NCBI GenBank assembly: GCA_029783825.1
Contig: JAREIK010002450.1
Coordinates: 1,431,039 to 1,495,038, forward strand
Direction: 5' to 3'
Origin: Sapria himalayana
Taxonomy: Eukaryota > Streptophyta > Magnoliopsida > Malpighiales > Rafflesiaceae
Length of the DNA: 64,000 nt
Under the pieces are notes generated by a model. That model was not told where the DNA came from. It saw only the letters and a list, made by a program, of their open reading frames with translations, and did no database searches. The position numbers and the translations under genes are program-made. Positions 23,030 through 34,932 of the stretch are shown piece by piece. Numbering within the stretch: position 1 is the first letter of the stretch; the number at the start of each line of letters is the position of its first letter.

Positions 23030-23305
23030 ACTTTGGCCATATGCATCTAGTGTATCACATCTCAATGTTATGAAAGTACGCTACTCATCTGTCTCATATT
23101 CTTCAAACTCAGGAGATTGAGGTTGATAAGGATTTGTCATATGAAGAGATACCAGTAGCCATAGTGGATAGATAGACCAGGAAGCTGAGAAAAAAAAAGA
23201 AATAGCTATGGTAAAGGTTGACTGGCAGAATCACGAAGTAGAAGAGTGTACCTGAAAGAGTGAGCAGTCGATAAAGGACCAATATCCTCAACTCTCCGAG
23301 TGATA
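23030..23305 (+). pseudogene. Gypsy pol C-terminal tail, chromodomain-like
   Basis: In shifted frames it reads LVYHISML, EIEVDKDLSYEEIPVAIVD, then TRKLR and MVKVDWQNHEVEE. This is the tail typical of Tekay/Del-type chromoviruses, which often tether integration to heterochromatin (family knowledge). A TAG at 23173 and frameshifts break it. Confidence 0.75.
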
Positions 23306-23350
23306 AGGTACACACTATTTAATAAATTCAAGGACGAATTGTTATAAGAT

Positions 23351-23358
23351 GGGGAGAA
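23351..23358 (+). other. Polypurine tract
   Basis: GGGGAGAA lies directly before the 3' LTR. It is the usual plus-strand primer site of a gypsy element. Confidence 0.85.
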
Positions 23359-25874
23359 TGTAACACCCCAAACATTTTTTAAAATGATTTTTTTTCATTT
23401 AATTTAAGTTTTAGGTGTTTTAAGGTCCATCATGAATTTATAATAATTTTTAGGAATTATTTCTCAATTAAAGAGAATTTTAGGAAAAATATACCCAGCA
23501 AGGTCAAAATTTGAGCAGTTGACAGATATAGAATTTTTAAAAATACTCAATGAATGAAATAAATTATGGAAATTATTTTGAAGTAAATTAACGTACAAAT
23601 ATATGTTATAAAAATAAAATTAATGAAAATGCATAAATAAAAAAATAATAAAAATATTTGAATAGTGAATCTGGTAGGAAAAAATCAACAGATTTTGTTG
23701 ACCAAGGCGCAAATAGACATTTTTAATAATTCCCACGGCCTTGGAAAAATTTACGAATACCTGCAAGGACTTAAGTGGAATATTGAATTAATTATTAAAA
23801 ATATCATGCCTTAGAAAATCGAGCAGAAAATAAAAGAAAAAAATTGAAGAACCCTAGGTTCACCATTTGGCACCGAATTGCTAGGTAAGGAAGAAAATTT
23901 TGTAGCCGACAATTCCCTTCGAAGAAAACACATATTTTTTATGGTAGGAGACTTACGAAGATATATAAAATCTCGATAGTTTTTAATTTTGGTTTTGCAT
24001 GGTCTGTATTGGAGGAAAGGGGTTGAAATAATGAATAGTTGTTGTTTGGATGGTCAAATAGGATTGTTTGGAATTAATTAATTGTTCTAATGTGTATGAT
24101 AGGTTGTAATTGTATTTTGAATGTATAGAATGTGACCTAAGATGTATGAATTAGGTCTGGTATGTTTAAAATTTGGAAAAAATATATTTAGAATGAAATT
24201 GAGGTGGTAATTAGTGGAATTAATGGTAGAATTGATTGAATGTGAATTTTTGTTTGAAGGTCAACTTGGACAGTATCATAAGAGAACCTAATGGACGAAT
24301 CATAAAGCAAATTTGAAAACATTGGAAATATATGGATGTTAGTAAAATTTTTTCATTGGTTTTAGGTCTTTTCATCATTTGTAGAGAAAGTTATGGTCAA
24401 TATACTAACTGATGTGCAATAAAAAAAATGAGATAAGTGATTAAACATTAGACATAATAAAGTAGTAGTGAAATTGAATATTAAAATATTAATTTTGGGT
24501 ATTTAGATATTAAAAGGCAGAATGTTGAAGGTAAGGAAAAAAAGGATTAAAAAAAATTATTTAAAAAGCTCAAGTTAAGTGATTAAATAGAAACGGGTAA
24601 ACGGCCTAATTGAGTAGTAGATAATAAGGTATGGCTTGTTAGGATTTTGATGTTATCTTTATATTTATTTTTCTTGCATGAATATTGGTATAGCAAACAA
24701 AGTTGGGGATGGCTCACACGTTCAGGGTGAATAGCTTAGCTGAGCCTAGACTAATAGGGAGGTGAATAAATTTATATCATCGTACTTGCACCTTTGAAAT
24801 GTATAACAGTGTTTTCATTATTTGACTTGATCGTAGTAATTGACTATGATTAAGAACCTTATTCTTAAGCATTCATTGAATTGAATTTGTCATATTCCAC
24901 AAATCATGTGTCCTTATGAATATTTATGTTGAGCTCGGTCAGCTAACTCTTATTATATTTGGTGTTATCTCTTGTTGCATGCTAAGTACGGTCAGCTATA
25001 TTCTTTAAATTTTACCATTTTTGTTTAATGCTAAGTATGGTCAGCTATAACTTGTAATCATTAATGTCATTTATTGGTAAGAATCACAGAAAGCTTAACT
25101 GACGGGGAGGTCATCAGGTTATGTGCACAAGGTACCCTCTAGTGTGGGAAAAGCTAGTGTCTTCCTAGAGAGGTGGTAAAACTCTAGGCGTAGAACCTGG
25201 CCCATTCTAGGAATATTTGGTTGGAATCTATGGATTCCAGTATAAAGGTAAAAAGGAATGTACGGATTCCTGAATGGTAAACTATATTTCTGTGTGTTTC
25301 AAACCTCTAAATATCATTTGATATTGTTGTTCATATTGATGTTATTTGTTGCATAACCTATGTATTATGAGTGATTGATTGAGCATAACCATCATTGTGA
25401 GCTGGCCTTGAGTATCTAGCCTCACAAGTATGGTGATATATTTTACTCATAGAGTTATCTCACCTTCGTTGATTTCTTTTTTTTTCAGGGTAGACAAAGA
25501 AAGAAGAATCCAGACATTTCTTGACCACTTAGATTTTTTTTTTGAAAAATGTAATGGATTATTATTATTTTTTATTTGGTGAATAAGATTCTAAGTTTCT
25601 AGAAGGCTCCATGGTGAATTAACTTAATTATTGTGTGGGATAAATTTTGCTTTTGATGAAACCTTATTTGATATTTTTGATGAGACCGTTGAGGTCGTTT
25701 TTGTTGGTGGAGACCACGGAGGCCAATAGGATTTATCATTGTTATAGAAATGAATAGATCGTGCCAAAATTTTTGGTAGAAATTATGGGACTTAGGCTTG
25801 CTACGGGTTTTAGTGGCCTCAAGCCTATCCATTCCCTAGTGCCGCTCACAGCCTATAAAAGTGGGATTGTGACA
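23359..25874 (+). repeat. 3' LTR of the gypsy element
   Basis: It is colinear with the 5' LTR, starting TGTAACACCCCAAAC and ending GGGATTGTGACA. Small insertions, deletions and substitutions are scattered along it. Host copia-1 sequence resumes at 25875. Confidence 0.92.
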
Positions 25875-26280
25875 GTCAAGAAGTAATGCACAATAACATA
25901 TACTCCATAACAAAATGAAGTAGCATAGAAAATGAACATAATATTGCGAGAATGAACATGAGCCATATTTAGAACTATGGGGATGAGAAGTAATTTTGAG
26001 CAAAAGCAATCGAGACTACTAATTTTGTGATCAATCGATCGCCATCAATTCCAATTGACTTGAAGACAGATAAAAATATGGATTAGTAAACAAGCTAACA
26101 ATTCTTGTCTATATTTATTTGAAAGTCTAGTGTACATTCTATAACATACTTAAGAAATATCAAAATTGGATTCAAAAATCTAGAAAAATACATATTCATG
26201 AGATAAAATTATGGAGTAAAGGGATACAACTTTTAGAATACACCTACCATCAAGATTATTGATAGGTATTTTCTATTCAA
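25875..26280 (+). pseudogene. Copia-1, piece 2: integrase C-part
   Basis: Right after the gypsy LTR, one frame reads TYTP-QNEVA, matching the integrase motif YTPQQNGVAERMN with stops. Next comes AIFRTMGMRSNFEQ (normal form RTAGL-KSFWAEA). Around 26100-26220 shifted frames give LFESLVYILYN and ISKLDSKI (normal form LHVFGCPVYV, then KLDPKSRKC). It continues the integrase begun in piece 1, showing the gypsy element split one gene. Confidence 0.7.
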
Positions 26281-28075
26281 ATGAAAATTTGCAGCAAGTA
26301 TGTGAGTCTAACATGCAATGAAGTGGACTGTCCAAGTCTGAATATTGATCTCATAAAGATAGGTATTTTGATTCTGAGATAATGTAAAAGATCTTTACTA
26401 TCTTATATTTGTACATATACTTAATTCAAATGGTTCTAAGATTGATTTACTTCACGCCAATGGTGATTGCCATGCTTAAAATCCATTATCATGCAATACG
26501 CAAATTGTTGATCTAGTGGAAGATAACATGTATGCCCTCTATATTGGTCACACTTTTCTCACCCATTATCCTAGTCATAAAAAATATTTAATATTGGAAA
26601 TGAGGCTGATACTAAGCATAATATCCTTACTAAAGGAACCTATATCTACCTATCATGGTGAGTTCCTCAAGTGCATGTTCTTATTTACCTATCACAGTCC
26701 TTCTAAGATCACATAATGCTCTTGGATAGCCAAATACTTGGTTGACACTCAAGATATTTATTGGTCACCAAGCATAGTAAATTAATATGATAAATTTCTA
26801 GAGTGTATATGTTTGGTTCCAGCATACCATGTTGAGAATTACTCAAACATGAATATCTAGTGTCACTCATGTGTGTTCTTATTACTCGACACTATCCTAT
26901 TAAATATACATAAGCATGGTTACTAGATTTTATAGATACTAGAGTCAGATCATCATTAGCTATGGTAAAAACCACATGACTAGTTATCTTGGTGAGTTAT
27001 ATACATCTTGGATAAAACCAAGTTGTCAGAATATTTTTCAAAGGCATCAAGAAAACCAACACTATGATTCCACAAAAATTATTTACATTACATCTTAGCA
27101 ATCATCATTCATAGTTCATAAATCAATCTTAAATAAAATTTTAGCCTAGCATGGGAGAAAAAATAAAACAAGAAAATTGATACATTTTTTCATGAATACA
27201 ACTAAGTAAACATAAAAACCAATACTAAATCCTTTTGTCACAAGTTACTCACATTGGTAGAACTTCCCTAGGAATTGAATCTCTGCTTTCAGCTTTGAAA
27301 AATGCTCTTTTTGCCAATCTATTTTTCTAGAGCATGATCGAAAAAGTCACCTTGAATTCCTCTTTATTTTATATGCTATTAGGAATCTTTTATGACTATC
27401 ATCTCTTGTTCCTAGTTCCTCATTTCTCTTTTCTTTATCCATCTCGTCCCACTTTTTATCCTTTCTCATCAAGTAAATAGTAACTTTAATTATGGTGTGT
27501 CTTTGTGCCAGCCCATGGCACAACTTCATATTCTATTGTGATGATTGGAGAAGAGTTGTGACTTGGCATCTTTTGTCATGACTTAACACACTTGCTTATC
27601 AGTTCTATTTGATGCACATAATTTGAAAATGTAAAGTTGTTACTTATTTTGCATGTATTCACATAGTTATTATTGTGACTTGGTATATTTATGTTGTGAT
27701 TTGAGAATGTCATGATTCTATAATATGATGGTGGGACATACCTTGCTTTATCACCCTTGAGTTTATTAACTTATTGAGTTTGTGACATGGAAATGTGGAG
27801 TCATGATTTCAGAATTTAGGAACTCCAATTCTAGCCTCTTTTTATCTTTTTTTTAATGCTTATTTTTTCATTTATGTTCAACACATCCAAAACTCTCAGT
27901 TATGGTGAAATCTTCATTATTTAAATTTACACTCAATAATATCCATTCAAATCACACCAATAATATGTTTTAAATATAAGAATACGTTTGGCCAATCACA
28001 TATCATAAATAGAAATATCAAATTTGAAGAAGTCACGCTATAGGAGAAGAAAGAGATAATATAATAAATATAAAT
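26281..28075. other. AT-rich insert between copia-1 pieces, not identified
   Basis: About 1.8 kb separates recognisable integrase and RT-linker sequence of copia-1. It has no recognised protein domain, and the open frames (for example 26516-26716) match nothing known to me. It may be another inserted element or decayed copia sequence. Confidence 0.4.
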
Positions 28076-28440
28076 TTTTTCGGAAACATACAGATAGAAC
28101 TTGAATTACTAGAGCATAAAAAATAAATTCTAGATAAGATTGAGATATTTGAGGTATGACAATCAAATCAGGAGAGGAAAAAACTAACTTGGAACTTGGA
28201 GTATGTTATGAAAGGAAATATTACATATTGTTTTTTAATAAAGGATGAAGAGCTATTAATTTTCCACGAGGCTATAAAAATCCAAGAAATAATTTAAAAC
28301 TTTGCATATAACTAAGACATGAAATCTTATTCTGCTACTACAAGGAAGAAATGTCAATGCTAATAGAGTTTATATTATCAAGTGTAATAATAATGATCAA
28401 GTGGAGCAATATAAGCAAGAGAAGGGGCTGCTCAATCAGC
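28076..28440 (+). pseudogene. Copia-1, piece 3: integrase-RT linker and RT start
   Basis: In one frame it reads QSNQERKKLTWNLEYVM, then NITYCFLIKDEELLIFHEAI. This fits the copia linker pattern (R-S-T-R-x-R-x-P-x-W, then AYCLL-EDGEP-FHEAL). Near 28370-28430 it reads RVYIIKCNNNDQVEQYKQE, like KWVYKIK-NGDDQVERYKARL at the start of copia RT. It then breaks off, and RT sense resumes near 35350. Confidence 0.65.
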
Positions 28441-29667
28441 TCGAAATGACATTACATATATAAAGATAAAGCATATTCAATTTGATGGACAACTAGGCAA
28501 GTGAGAATTTGATCTTTAAATAGGCAACTAACTGGTAGGAGATATATGAGCGATGAAAGGAGAGACTAGTGGTGGTGAGAAATGACTGTCAAGAGGAACA
28601 TAGTCAATTTAATCATGAGCTCATAAGTGAATAAGAGATGGTATGAGAGACAAGTCTCCTCTACACATGAGTGTACCCTTAATATATCTGGGTGTTGTGA
28701 CCTACACTTCATTGAGAGTTTCTGTCCCATGGATGGATCAGTCAGTATGGAACTCATCTTAATCTTACAACTTTCTCTTGCACTTCATGATCAAATCTAT
28801 GATGTGTTGTGGGTTGACTATAGACTATAGTACTTGCAAGCCTCTAGATGTTGACCCACCCTCTCTCTCTTTTTCAAAGTAGTTTTATTATATTATTCTC
28901 TCTAGCAAGCCTATCTCACATCTATACACTTGATGCTTTCTTATAAGTCAAGATATAGCTCAACTGAGACTATATGGGCCCGAGAACCTAAATGGTTGGA
29001 AACCTGTGCTGTGCCTAGCCTTTCTAAAGCAAAGGTCACTCTTCTAGTCAATATGGTTGTTATACTTTCTTTCTAGGTATAGGAATCGAGTTAGCTCTAA
29101 GAAGTTCTAATCCTCTTACTCTTAAGAAACAATCTAGATAGATGGGATATGAATAAGAGAAGGGTGAAATCAGAGAAAGAATAGGGGCTATTGCAAACAA
29201 GAGTGATTGACTAAAGGAATGGAGAGAAGTCATAATAGCCAATGACTTAGAGACTACCGTAAAAAAATAGTTAGGGAACTAAGGGCCCATAGGTGTTCTA
29301 GACTCTTCCTAGTGATAATCTAATATAAGAAGGTAATTTGTGCAATCAACTAATCAATCAAGTAATCCACATAGATGCATTCGTGCCTCAATTATACCAT
29401 GGCATTGGCATTAAAAAAGAAAATTTTTCTACTTTATTATAAACATGCTCGCCCTTCTTCACCAAAGATAGTGAATTCATACTTTTTTGAAGAAAGAGGG
29501 CTAACCTTATTGCCAAGCTAAAATGCTAAACTCAAAGAGACTATTTGCTAAGGGAAGGATGGGAGGGGGAGTATAAAATCCACCCAGGAAAGCATCATGC
29601 CAGATGCAGAGAGCAAACAAAGGAGATAAAGTTATGTTGGATGGATGAAAATTGCAATAAAATGGTG
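28441..29667. other. Intergenic DNA of less AT-rich, organelle-like character
   Basis: No gene is recognised. From about 28860 the base composition is closer to even than the AT-rich neighbours. The style (TTAGCTCTAAGAAGTTC, CTCGCCCTTCTTCACCAAAG) resembles plant mitochondrial spacer DNA. Copia-2 interrupts it at 29667; the other side (34938-35349) carries an rRNA-like stretch. Mitochondrial origin is an inference. Confidence 0.35.
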
Positions 29668-30251
29668 TTGTATATATAATTTATTTTTGATAATCTATTT
29701 GTATAACAAAATATTTCTATTTTAATATTTTAATGTAAGTGCAGGAAAAGAAATATTAAGAGGCCACGGATGCTGCAGTAGCACAATAATGGAGGTCCCA
29801 CTATCTGATCAGCGAGTCGAAATTTTTGGAGCATAGCCTGACCCGTCCGATGATCCGACCCACTCCGGTTAATTGAACCGAAAATGTTTTTAATAAAAAT
29901 GTTTTGTATTTTTATTTTTCGGGTTGCTATTTTTTCCGGATCCTGAATTGTTCATCATCTTCTCTCTCTCTCTCTCTCTTTGTGTGATTTTATCTCGACC
30001 ATCTCTCCGCGGCACATACTGTAAGATATTTTTTTTTGGTTTAATCTATAACACATAAGTATTTTCTGGTGGATGTAGCTAGTCATACTGAGCGACTAGA
30101 TAACTATGTTATTTCAGGATTCTATCTTTCATTTTTTTTTGATTCTACCATGGTTGGATTGTTGATTGGATATATATATTGTTTGTTGTGTTATTGTTTT
30201 GTTGTCTTCTACATCTTAAAATCATAACTGTGGGAGAGCAATTGACCAACA
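29668..30251 (+). repeat. 5' LTR of copia-2
   Basis: It starts near TGTTGTATATATAATTT and ends AATTGACCAACA. It is colinear with 34355-34932, including AATCATCTTCTCTCTCTC-like and GGATGTAGCTAGTCGTACT-like blocks. It contains a (CT)n run near 29961-29980. Confidence 0.88.
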
Positions 30252-30253
30252 AT

Positions 30254-30265
30254 TGGTATCAAAGC
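30254..30265 (+). other. Copia-2 primer binding site
   Basis: TGGTATCAAAGC lies two bases after the 5' LTR. It matches the initiator tRNA-Met complement with one G-to-A change. Confidence 0.85.
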
Positions 30266-30410
30266 GGGTTTTAAAGATTTTTGAGCAATTGTGCTATTAG
30301 ATTTGTGATTTTTTCTATACAAATGATATTCTGTTGAAATAGTTGGAACCCTAAACACCACGATTTATAGAAATTTAATGGCAGAAATGGGTTTAGTATG
30401 TGGTAGATCA

Positions 30411-31110
30411 AAATGCGAGTGCATTTAAAGAATTTTGATATTTGGAGTCCTCTGGTTCAAGGCTTCGGTCCTCATACTGATGCTGCTCTTGGAATAATTG
30501 AGGCCGAGCCTTGGAAACATGAAGCTCACTCCACCATTATGTTAAACTTGTCGGATGAAGTCATTGATGAGGTAGCAGATGAGGAATCTACTACATGATT
30601 GTGGCTCAAGCTTGAGTCACTGTATATGACTAGATCACTGACGAACTAGCTTCTGTTAAAGAGGATGCTGTTCACACTGAGGATGCAAGAGGGAACCTCT
30701 TTGAAGAAGCATCTGGATGATTTAAATAGTATTTTCATGGACCTTAAACATGTGGATGCTAAGGTGGAAGATGAGGATGCTGCGCTTACTACTCTTAGTT
30801 TCTCTTCCTCCTTCATATGAGAATTTTGTCGAATCTCTCATTGTGAGAAAGGAGAAGATTACAGAAGGCTGCGGTTGAATGACTTGAACAATATTTTGCT
30901 GGATTGGTGGTGACAAACAAGAGGTCACAACCTGTTCCATTCAAGAAGAAGCGAAATAAGCTTCAGAAGAGGTCAAAGGAAGGTGACACTTATCACTACT
31001 GTAAGTAGAAAGGGCATTGAAAAATTGAATGCTCGAAGAAGATAGCAAGGCTGGAACAGCAAGGTCAGCCTAATCCCCCACCTGCTATTGCTGTGACCTT
31101 TGATGATTTG
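30411..31110 (+). pseudogene. Copia-2 gag, broken
   Basis: It reads MRVHLKNFDIWSPLVQGF, followed after a stop by RMQEGTSLKKHLDDLNSIFM and DLKHVDAKVEDEDAALTTL. This is the UBN2-type copia gag core. A degraded zinc knuckle follows near 30995 (YHYCK, then KGH, then EC). The frame shifts near 30805, and stops occur at 30596 and elsewhere. Confidence 0.8.
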
Positions 31111-32460
31111 GATGATGAAGAAGACCTTGTGCTGGTAACCTCAACAATGATCACAAGATCAGATTCTTGGATCTTGGATTCTGAGGCTTCCTTCCATATA
31201 AGCACTCACTTGGAGTGGTTCAGCAAATATGACATGTAGGAAGCTAGCCATGCTGTGGTGGGGAACAGCCAACCATGTAAGGTGGTTAGAATCGGCACAC
31301 TTAGACTGAGAACTTGGGATGACCGAATAGTCTCACTTTCAAATGTGAGATATGTCTATGAGATGACAATGAATCTCATTTCTCTTGGTATTCTGGATGA
31401 TCAGAGATATTCATTCAGTGGTAAAGAGGGAACATTGAATGTTCACCGAGGAGATGATATTGTACTTAAGGGGCAGAAGACTGGAATGCTATACACACTG
31501 ATAGGTTCTACAGTGACATGGGCGATTGCTGTCACATTCAGAGAGCCAGCATCTAAAGACAAAGCTGAACTTACCAGACTGTGGCATATGAGGCTTGCAC
31601 ATATGGGAGAGAAATGTATGAAAATTCTTTCTGATCTTAATCTTCGTGTTGGTCATAGAGTCAATAAATTAAATTTCTGCAATTATTGTGTTTTTGGTAA
31701 GAAACATATAACTAAGTTTGGTAAGGCCATACACTGTACAAACAATATTTTGGATTATATCCATGCTGACTGTTGGGACCCTTCTAGAGTCACATCTCTT
31801 GGGGGTACTCGATTTTATTTATTTTTAGTTGATGATTACTCTAGGATGTTTTGAGTATTCATAATGAAACATAAATCTGAGACTTTTATAAAGTTTAAGC
31901 AGTGGGTTAGCTTAGTGGAAAACCAAACACAAAAGAAGGTTAAACTGTTACGAACAGATATTGGTCAAGAATTTTGTTCACTTGAATTTGAGAAATTCTA
32001 TTAGGACAAAGGTATAGCGAGACACAAAACTCTTAGGGACACTTTTCAGCAGAACGACATTGCTGAAAGAATAAACCAAACTTTTCTGGAGAGAACTAGA
32101 TGCATGCTCTCTCAATCAGGCTTAGGCAAGGAGTTTTGGGCTACAGCTATTAATACAGTATGCCATCTGATAAATAGATCGCCACATAGTGGAATTAATT
32201 TTAAAATTCCATTTGAGGTGTGTACTGGTAAACATGCAGATTATTCTAATCTGAAAGTGTTCAAGTGTGTTGCCTACTATCATGTAAATGATGGTAAGCT
32301 TTAACCACGAGCAAAAAATGAAATATTTATAGGATATGGTGATGGAGTCAAGGGATTCTATATCTGGTCACCATCTGAAAAGAGAGTGATTCTCTCTAGA
32401 AGTGTCACCTTTGATGAAAGTGTCATCTTAAGACAAGTATCTTGTTCTATCCAATTACAT
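31111..32460 (+). pseudogene. Copia-2 protease and integrase
   Basis: The protease active site reads WILDSEASFHIS, with Asp-Ser-Glu at 31177-31185 instead of the expected Asp-Ser-Gly. A long frame at 31255-31854 then covers the protease end, the GAG-pre-integrase domain and the zinc-binding HHCC part (WHMRLAHMGE, then CNYCVFGKK). The integrase core includes HADCWDPS and VDDYSRMF. A TGA at 31852 falls where Trp is usual. The rest reads RTDIGQEFCS, then QQNDIAERINQTFLERTR and LINRSPHSGI. Further stops occur at about 32002 and 32302. Confidence 0.87.
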
Positions 32461-32699
32461 GATGTTCCTCAAGCTAAACTTAAAGGTGGAACTAAAATCT
32501 AAATTTGTAGCTCCAAGAAGGATGCCTATTGTCGCTAGAAAAACAATAGCTAATCATGAAATTGATGTTAAGTCTATTACTGAACCTGATCCTGAACCTG
32601 CACCCGAAGAGTCTATTCCCTATTTCATTGCAAGGGATAGACCAAGGAGGGTAAATGTTGGTCCTCCTCTGAAATTTGGCTTTGATGAATTTATAGGAT

Positions 32700-34290
32700 T
32701 TTCCCTATAGTTTCCGAAGAGATTGATATTCCTAAACCATCCTTTTTCAGGAATGCTATTAGATGTCCTGAATTTGAGTCATGGTTAGTTGCCATGAATG
32801 AAGAGATTGAATCTCTTCATAAGAATGGTACTTGGCTTACCTAAACCAAAAGGGAGAAAGATAGTTTCTTGCAAATGGATTTTCAAGAAGAAAAATGATG
32901 CCTCTATAGTTGGTGGTGTAAAGTTTAAGGCACGTCTAGTTGCAAGAATATTCAATCAGAAAGAGGGTGTCGATTATAATGAGATATTCTTTTCTGTAGT
33001 TAGACATACTTCAATCAGGGTGCTTCTAGCATTAGTGGCACATCAGGACCTTGAACTTGAGTAACTAGATGTTAAAACTATATTTCTTCATGGAGAACAG
33101 GATGAAGAAATTTACATGAGCCAGACTAAGGATTTTGAGGTATCAGGTAAGGAAACACATCTGTGCAAACTTTTGAAGTCCCTTTATGGACTTAAGCAGT
33201 CTCCCTGTCAATGATACAAGAGATTTGACTATTTCATGACTAGTCATGGATATAGTAGGTGTGACCATGACTGCTGTGTTTATTTCAAAAGGCACAAGGA
33301 TGAGTCATATATCTACTTGCTATTGTATGTAGATGATATGCTTATTGCTGCCAGAAATAAATTTAATATTCAAGAACTGAAAGGTCTCCTCAATTCTGAA
33401 TTTGATATGAAAGATCTTGGAGGAGCAAAACAAATTTTGGATATAAAAATATTCAGAGATATAATTAAAAAAAAGTTGTTTCTTTCACAGAAACAATATA
33501 TTCAAAAATTTCTATCTAGATTTTGAATGACTTCTTGTAAGCCTTTATCCACACCATTTGCTTCAAATCTTCATCTAATATTGAATTATTGTCCTCAATC
33601 TGATTCTGACCAGGAACAAATGTCTAAGGTTCTTTATTCTAGTACTGTCGGGAGCCTAATGAATCTTATGGTGTGCACCCGACCTGATATTGCTCATGCA
33701 CTAATTACAATGAGTAGGTTTATGATAAATCCTGATCAAGAGCACTGAAAAGCTATTAAAAGGATACTTAGGTACCTTAAGGTGACTACTGATGTTGGTC
33801 TGACATTTGATAATAAATCTGAACTCATGCTGGCAGGATATTCTGATTCTAATTATGCAGGAGATGTTGATAGTAGATGATCTATGACTGGTTATGTCTT
33901 CACTGTATGTGGTTCTGTAGTTAGTTGGAAAGACACTACAATCTTCTGTTACTTTATCTTCTACTGAAGCAGAGTATATGGCTCTGACTGAAGCTGCGAA
34001 TGAAGGGATATGATTGAAAGATTTTTTCAAGGACCTTGGTCTTTATGAAGAGATTGCAATTGTTTTCTGTGACAACCTCAGTGCTATCTGTTTAGGAAAA
34101 GATCAAGTGTATTATGAGAGGACAAAGCACATTGATATGCGATATCATTTCCTTTGATCTGAGAAGAGGGTACAAGTAAAGAAGATTGTAACTTCTGATA
34201 ATCCAGCTGATATGTTTATCAAGCCTGTTACTCTGAATAAGTTAAGACACTGTCTTGACTTACTGAAAATATCAAATCAGTTGTAGTCTT
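32700..34290 (+). pseudogene. Copia-2 reverse transcriptase and RNase H
   Basis: RT blocks are ESWLVAMNEEIESLHKNGTW, CKWIFKKK, KARLVAR, LDVKTIFLHGEQDEEIYM, SLYGLKQSP and the catalytic YVDDMLIAA (about 33327). RNase H follows with RPDIAHA, then FCDNLSAICLGKD and ERTKHIDMRYHF. Stops at 33212, 33746 and about 34010 are TGA at places where Trp is normal. Small shifts occur near 32840 and 33940. The final frame ends near 34286 (KISNQL). The element would need all of these repaired to function. Confidence 0.88.
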
Positions 34291-34354
34291 TTTTGGGCTA
34301 ATTGTTTATAGGGAGTGTCTCTCTATCTGTATGCAAAACAAATTAAGGTCGAGA

Positions 34355-34932
34355 TTACTATATATATAATTTGTTTTTGATAATCTATTTTTATAAACAA
34401 AGATTTCTATTTTAATATTTTTATGTAAATACAGGAAAGGAAATAATAAGAGGCTGGGGATGTAGTAGTAGCACAATTATGGAGGTCTCACTATCCGATC
34501 AGCGCACCAAAATTTTTGGAGCAGATTTTGACCCGTCTAATGATCAGACATGCTCCGGTTAATTGAACCGAGAATATTTTTAATAAAAATGTTTTGTATT
34601 TTTATTTTTTGGGTTGCTATTTTTTTCGGATCCAAAATTATTTATCATCTTCTCTCTCTCTCTCAGCATGATTTATTGTGACTGTCTCTGTGCTGCACAT
34701 ACTATTAGATATATATATTTTTGGTTTAATCTATAATGCATGTGTTTTCTAGTGGATGTAGCTAGTCGTACTAAGCGACTAGCGAACCACGTTATTTCTG
34801 GTTTCTGTCTTTCATTTTTTTGATTCTGCCATGGTTGGATTGTTGATTGGATATATATATCATTTGTTGTGTTGTTGTTTTGTTGTCTTCTGCATCTTAA
34901 AATCATAACTATGGGAGCGTAATTGACCAACA
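34355..34932 (+). repeat. 3' LTR of copia-2
   Basis: It aligns with 29668-30251 and ends TTGACCAACA. Its first bases (TTACTATATATA) differ from the 5' copy (TGTTGTATATATA), so the exact left limit is uncertain by a few bases. Confidence 0.85.

Larger units (their letters stand above)
16130..25874 (+). mobile_element. Tekay/Del-like Ty3/gypsy LTR retrotransposon, 9.7 kb, inactive
   Basis: It has two long LTRs (about 2.5 kb) beginning TGTAACACCCC and ending GGGATTGTGACA, a tRNA-Met-type primer site, gag, protease, RT, RNase H, integrase, a chromodomain-like tail and a polypurine tract in normal order. The long LTRs and the tail (DRQTRKL, then VKVDWQNHEVEE) point to the Tekay/Del chromovirus lineage. 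It is inserted in the integrase of copia-1. The flanking pentamers GTATC and GTCAA do not match well, so the target duplication is eroded. The LTRs differ visibly at roughly one base in ten over their first 200 bases, so it is old. Confidence 0.9.
29668..34932 (+). mobile_element. Copia-2, complete Ty1/copia element with LTRs, inactive
   Basis: The 5.3-kb element has two LTRs of about 580 bp, both ending TTGACCAACA, a tRNA-Met-type primer site, and gag, protease, integrase, RT and RNase H in copia order. Flanking pentamers AATGG (29663-29667) and AAGGG (34933-34937) agree at four of five bases, consistent with an aged target duplication. Gag and pol resemble the Tork-like branch. Stops and frameshifts inactivate it. 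It lies inside the organelle-like DNA that itself interrupts copia-1. Confidence 0.88.

Noticed and set aside
16125..25879. 5-bp target duplication for the gypsy element
   Set aside because: The flanks GTATC and GTCAA share only two positions, so no duplication can be claimed although both ends are clear.
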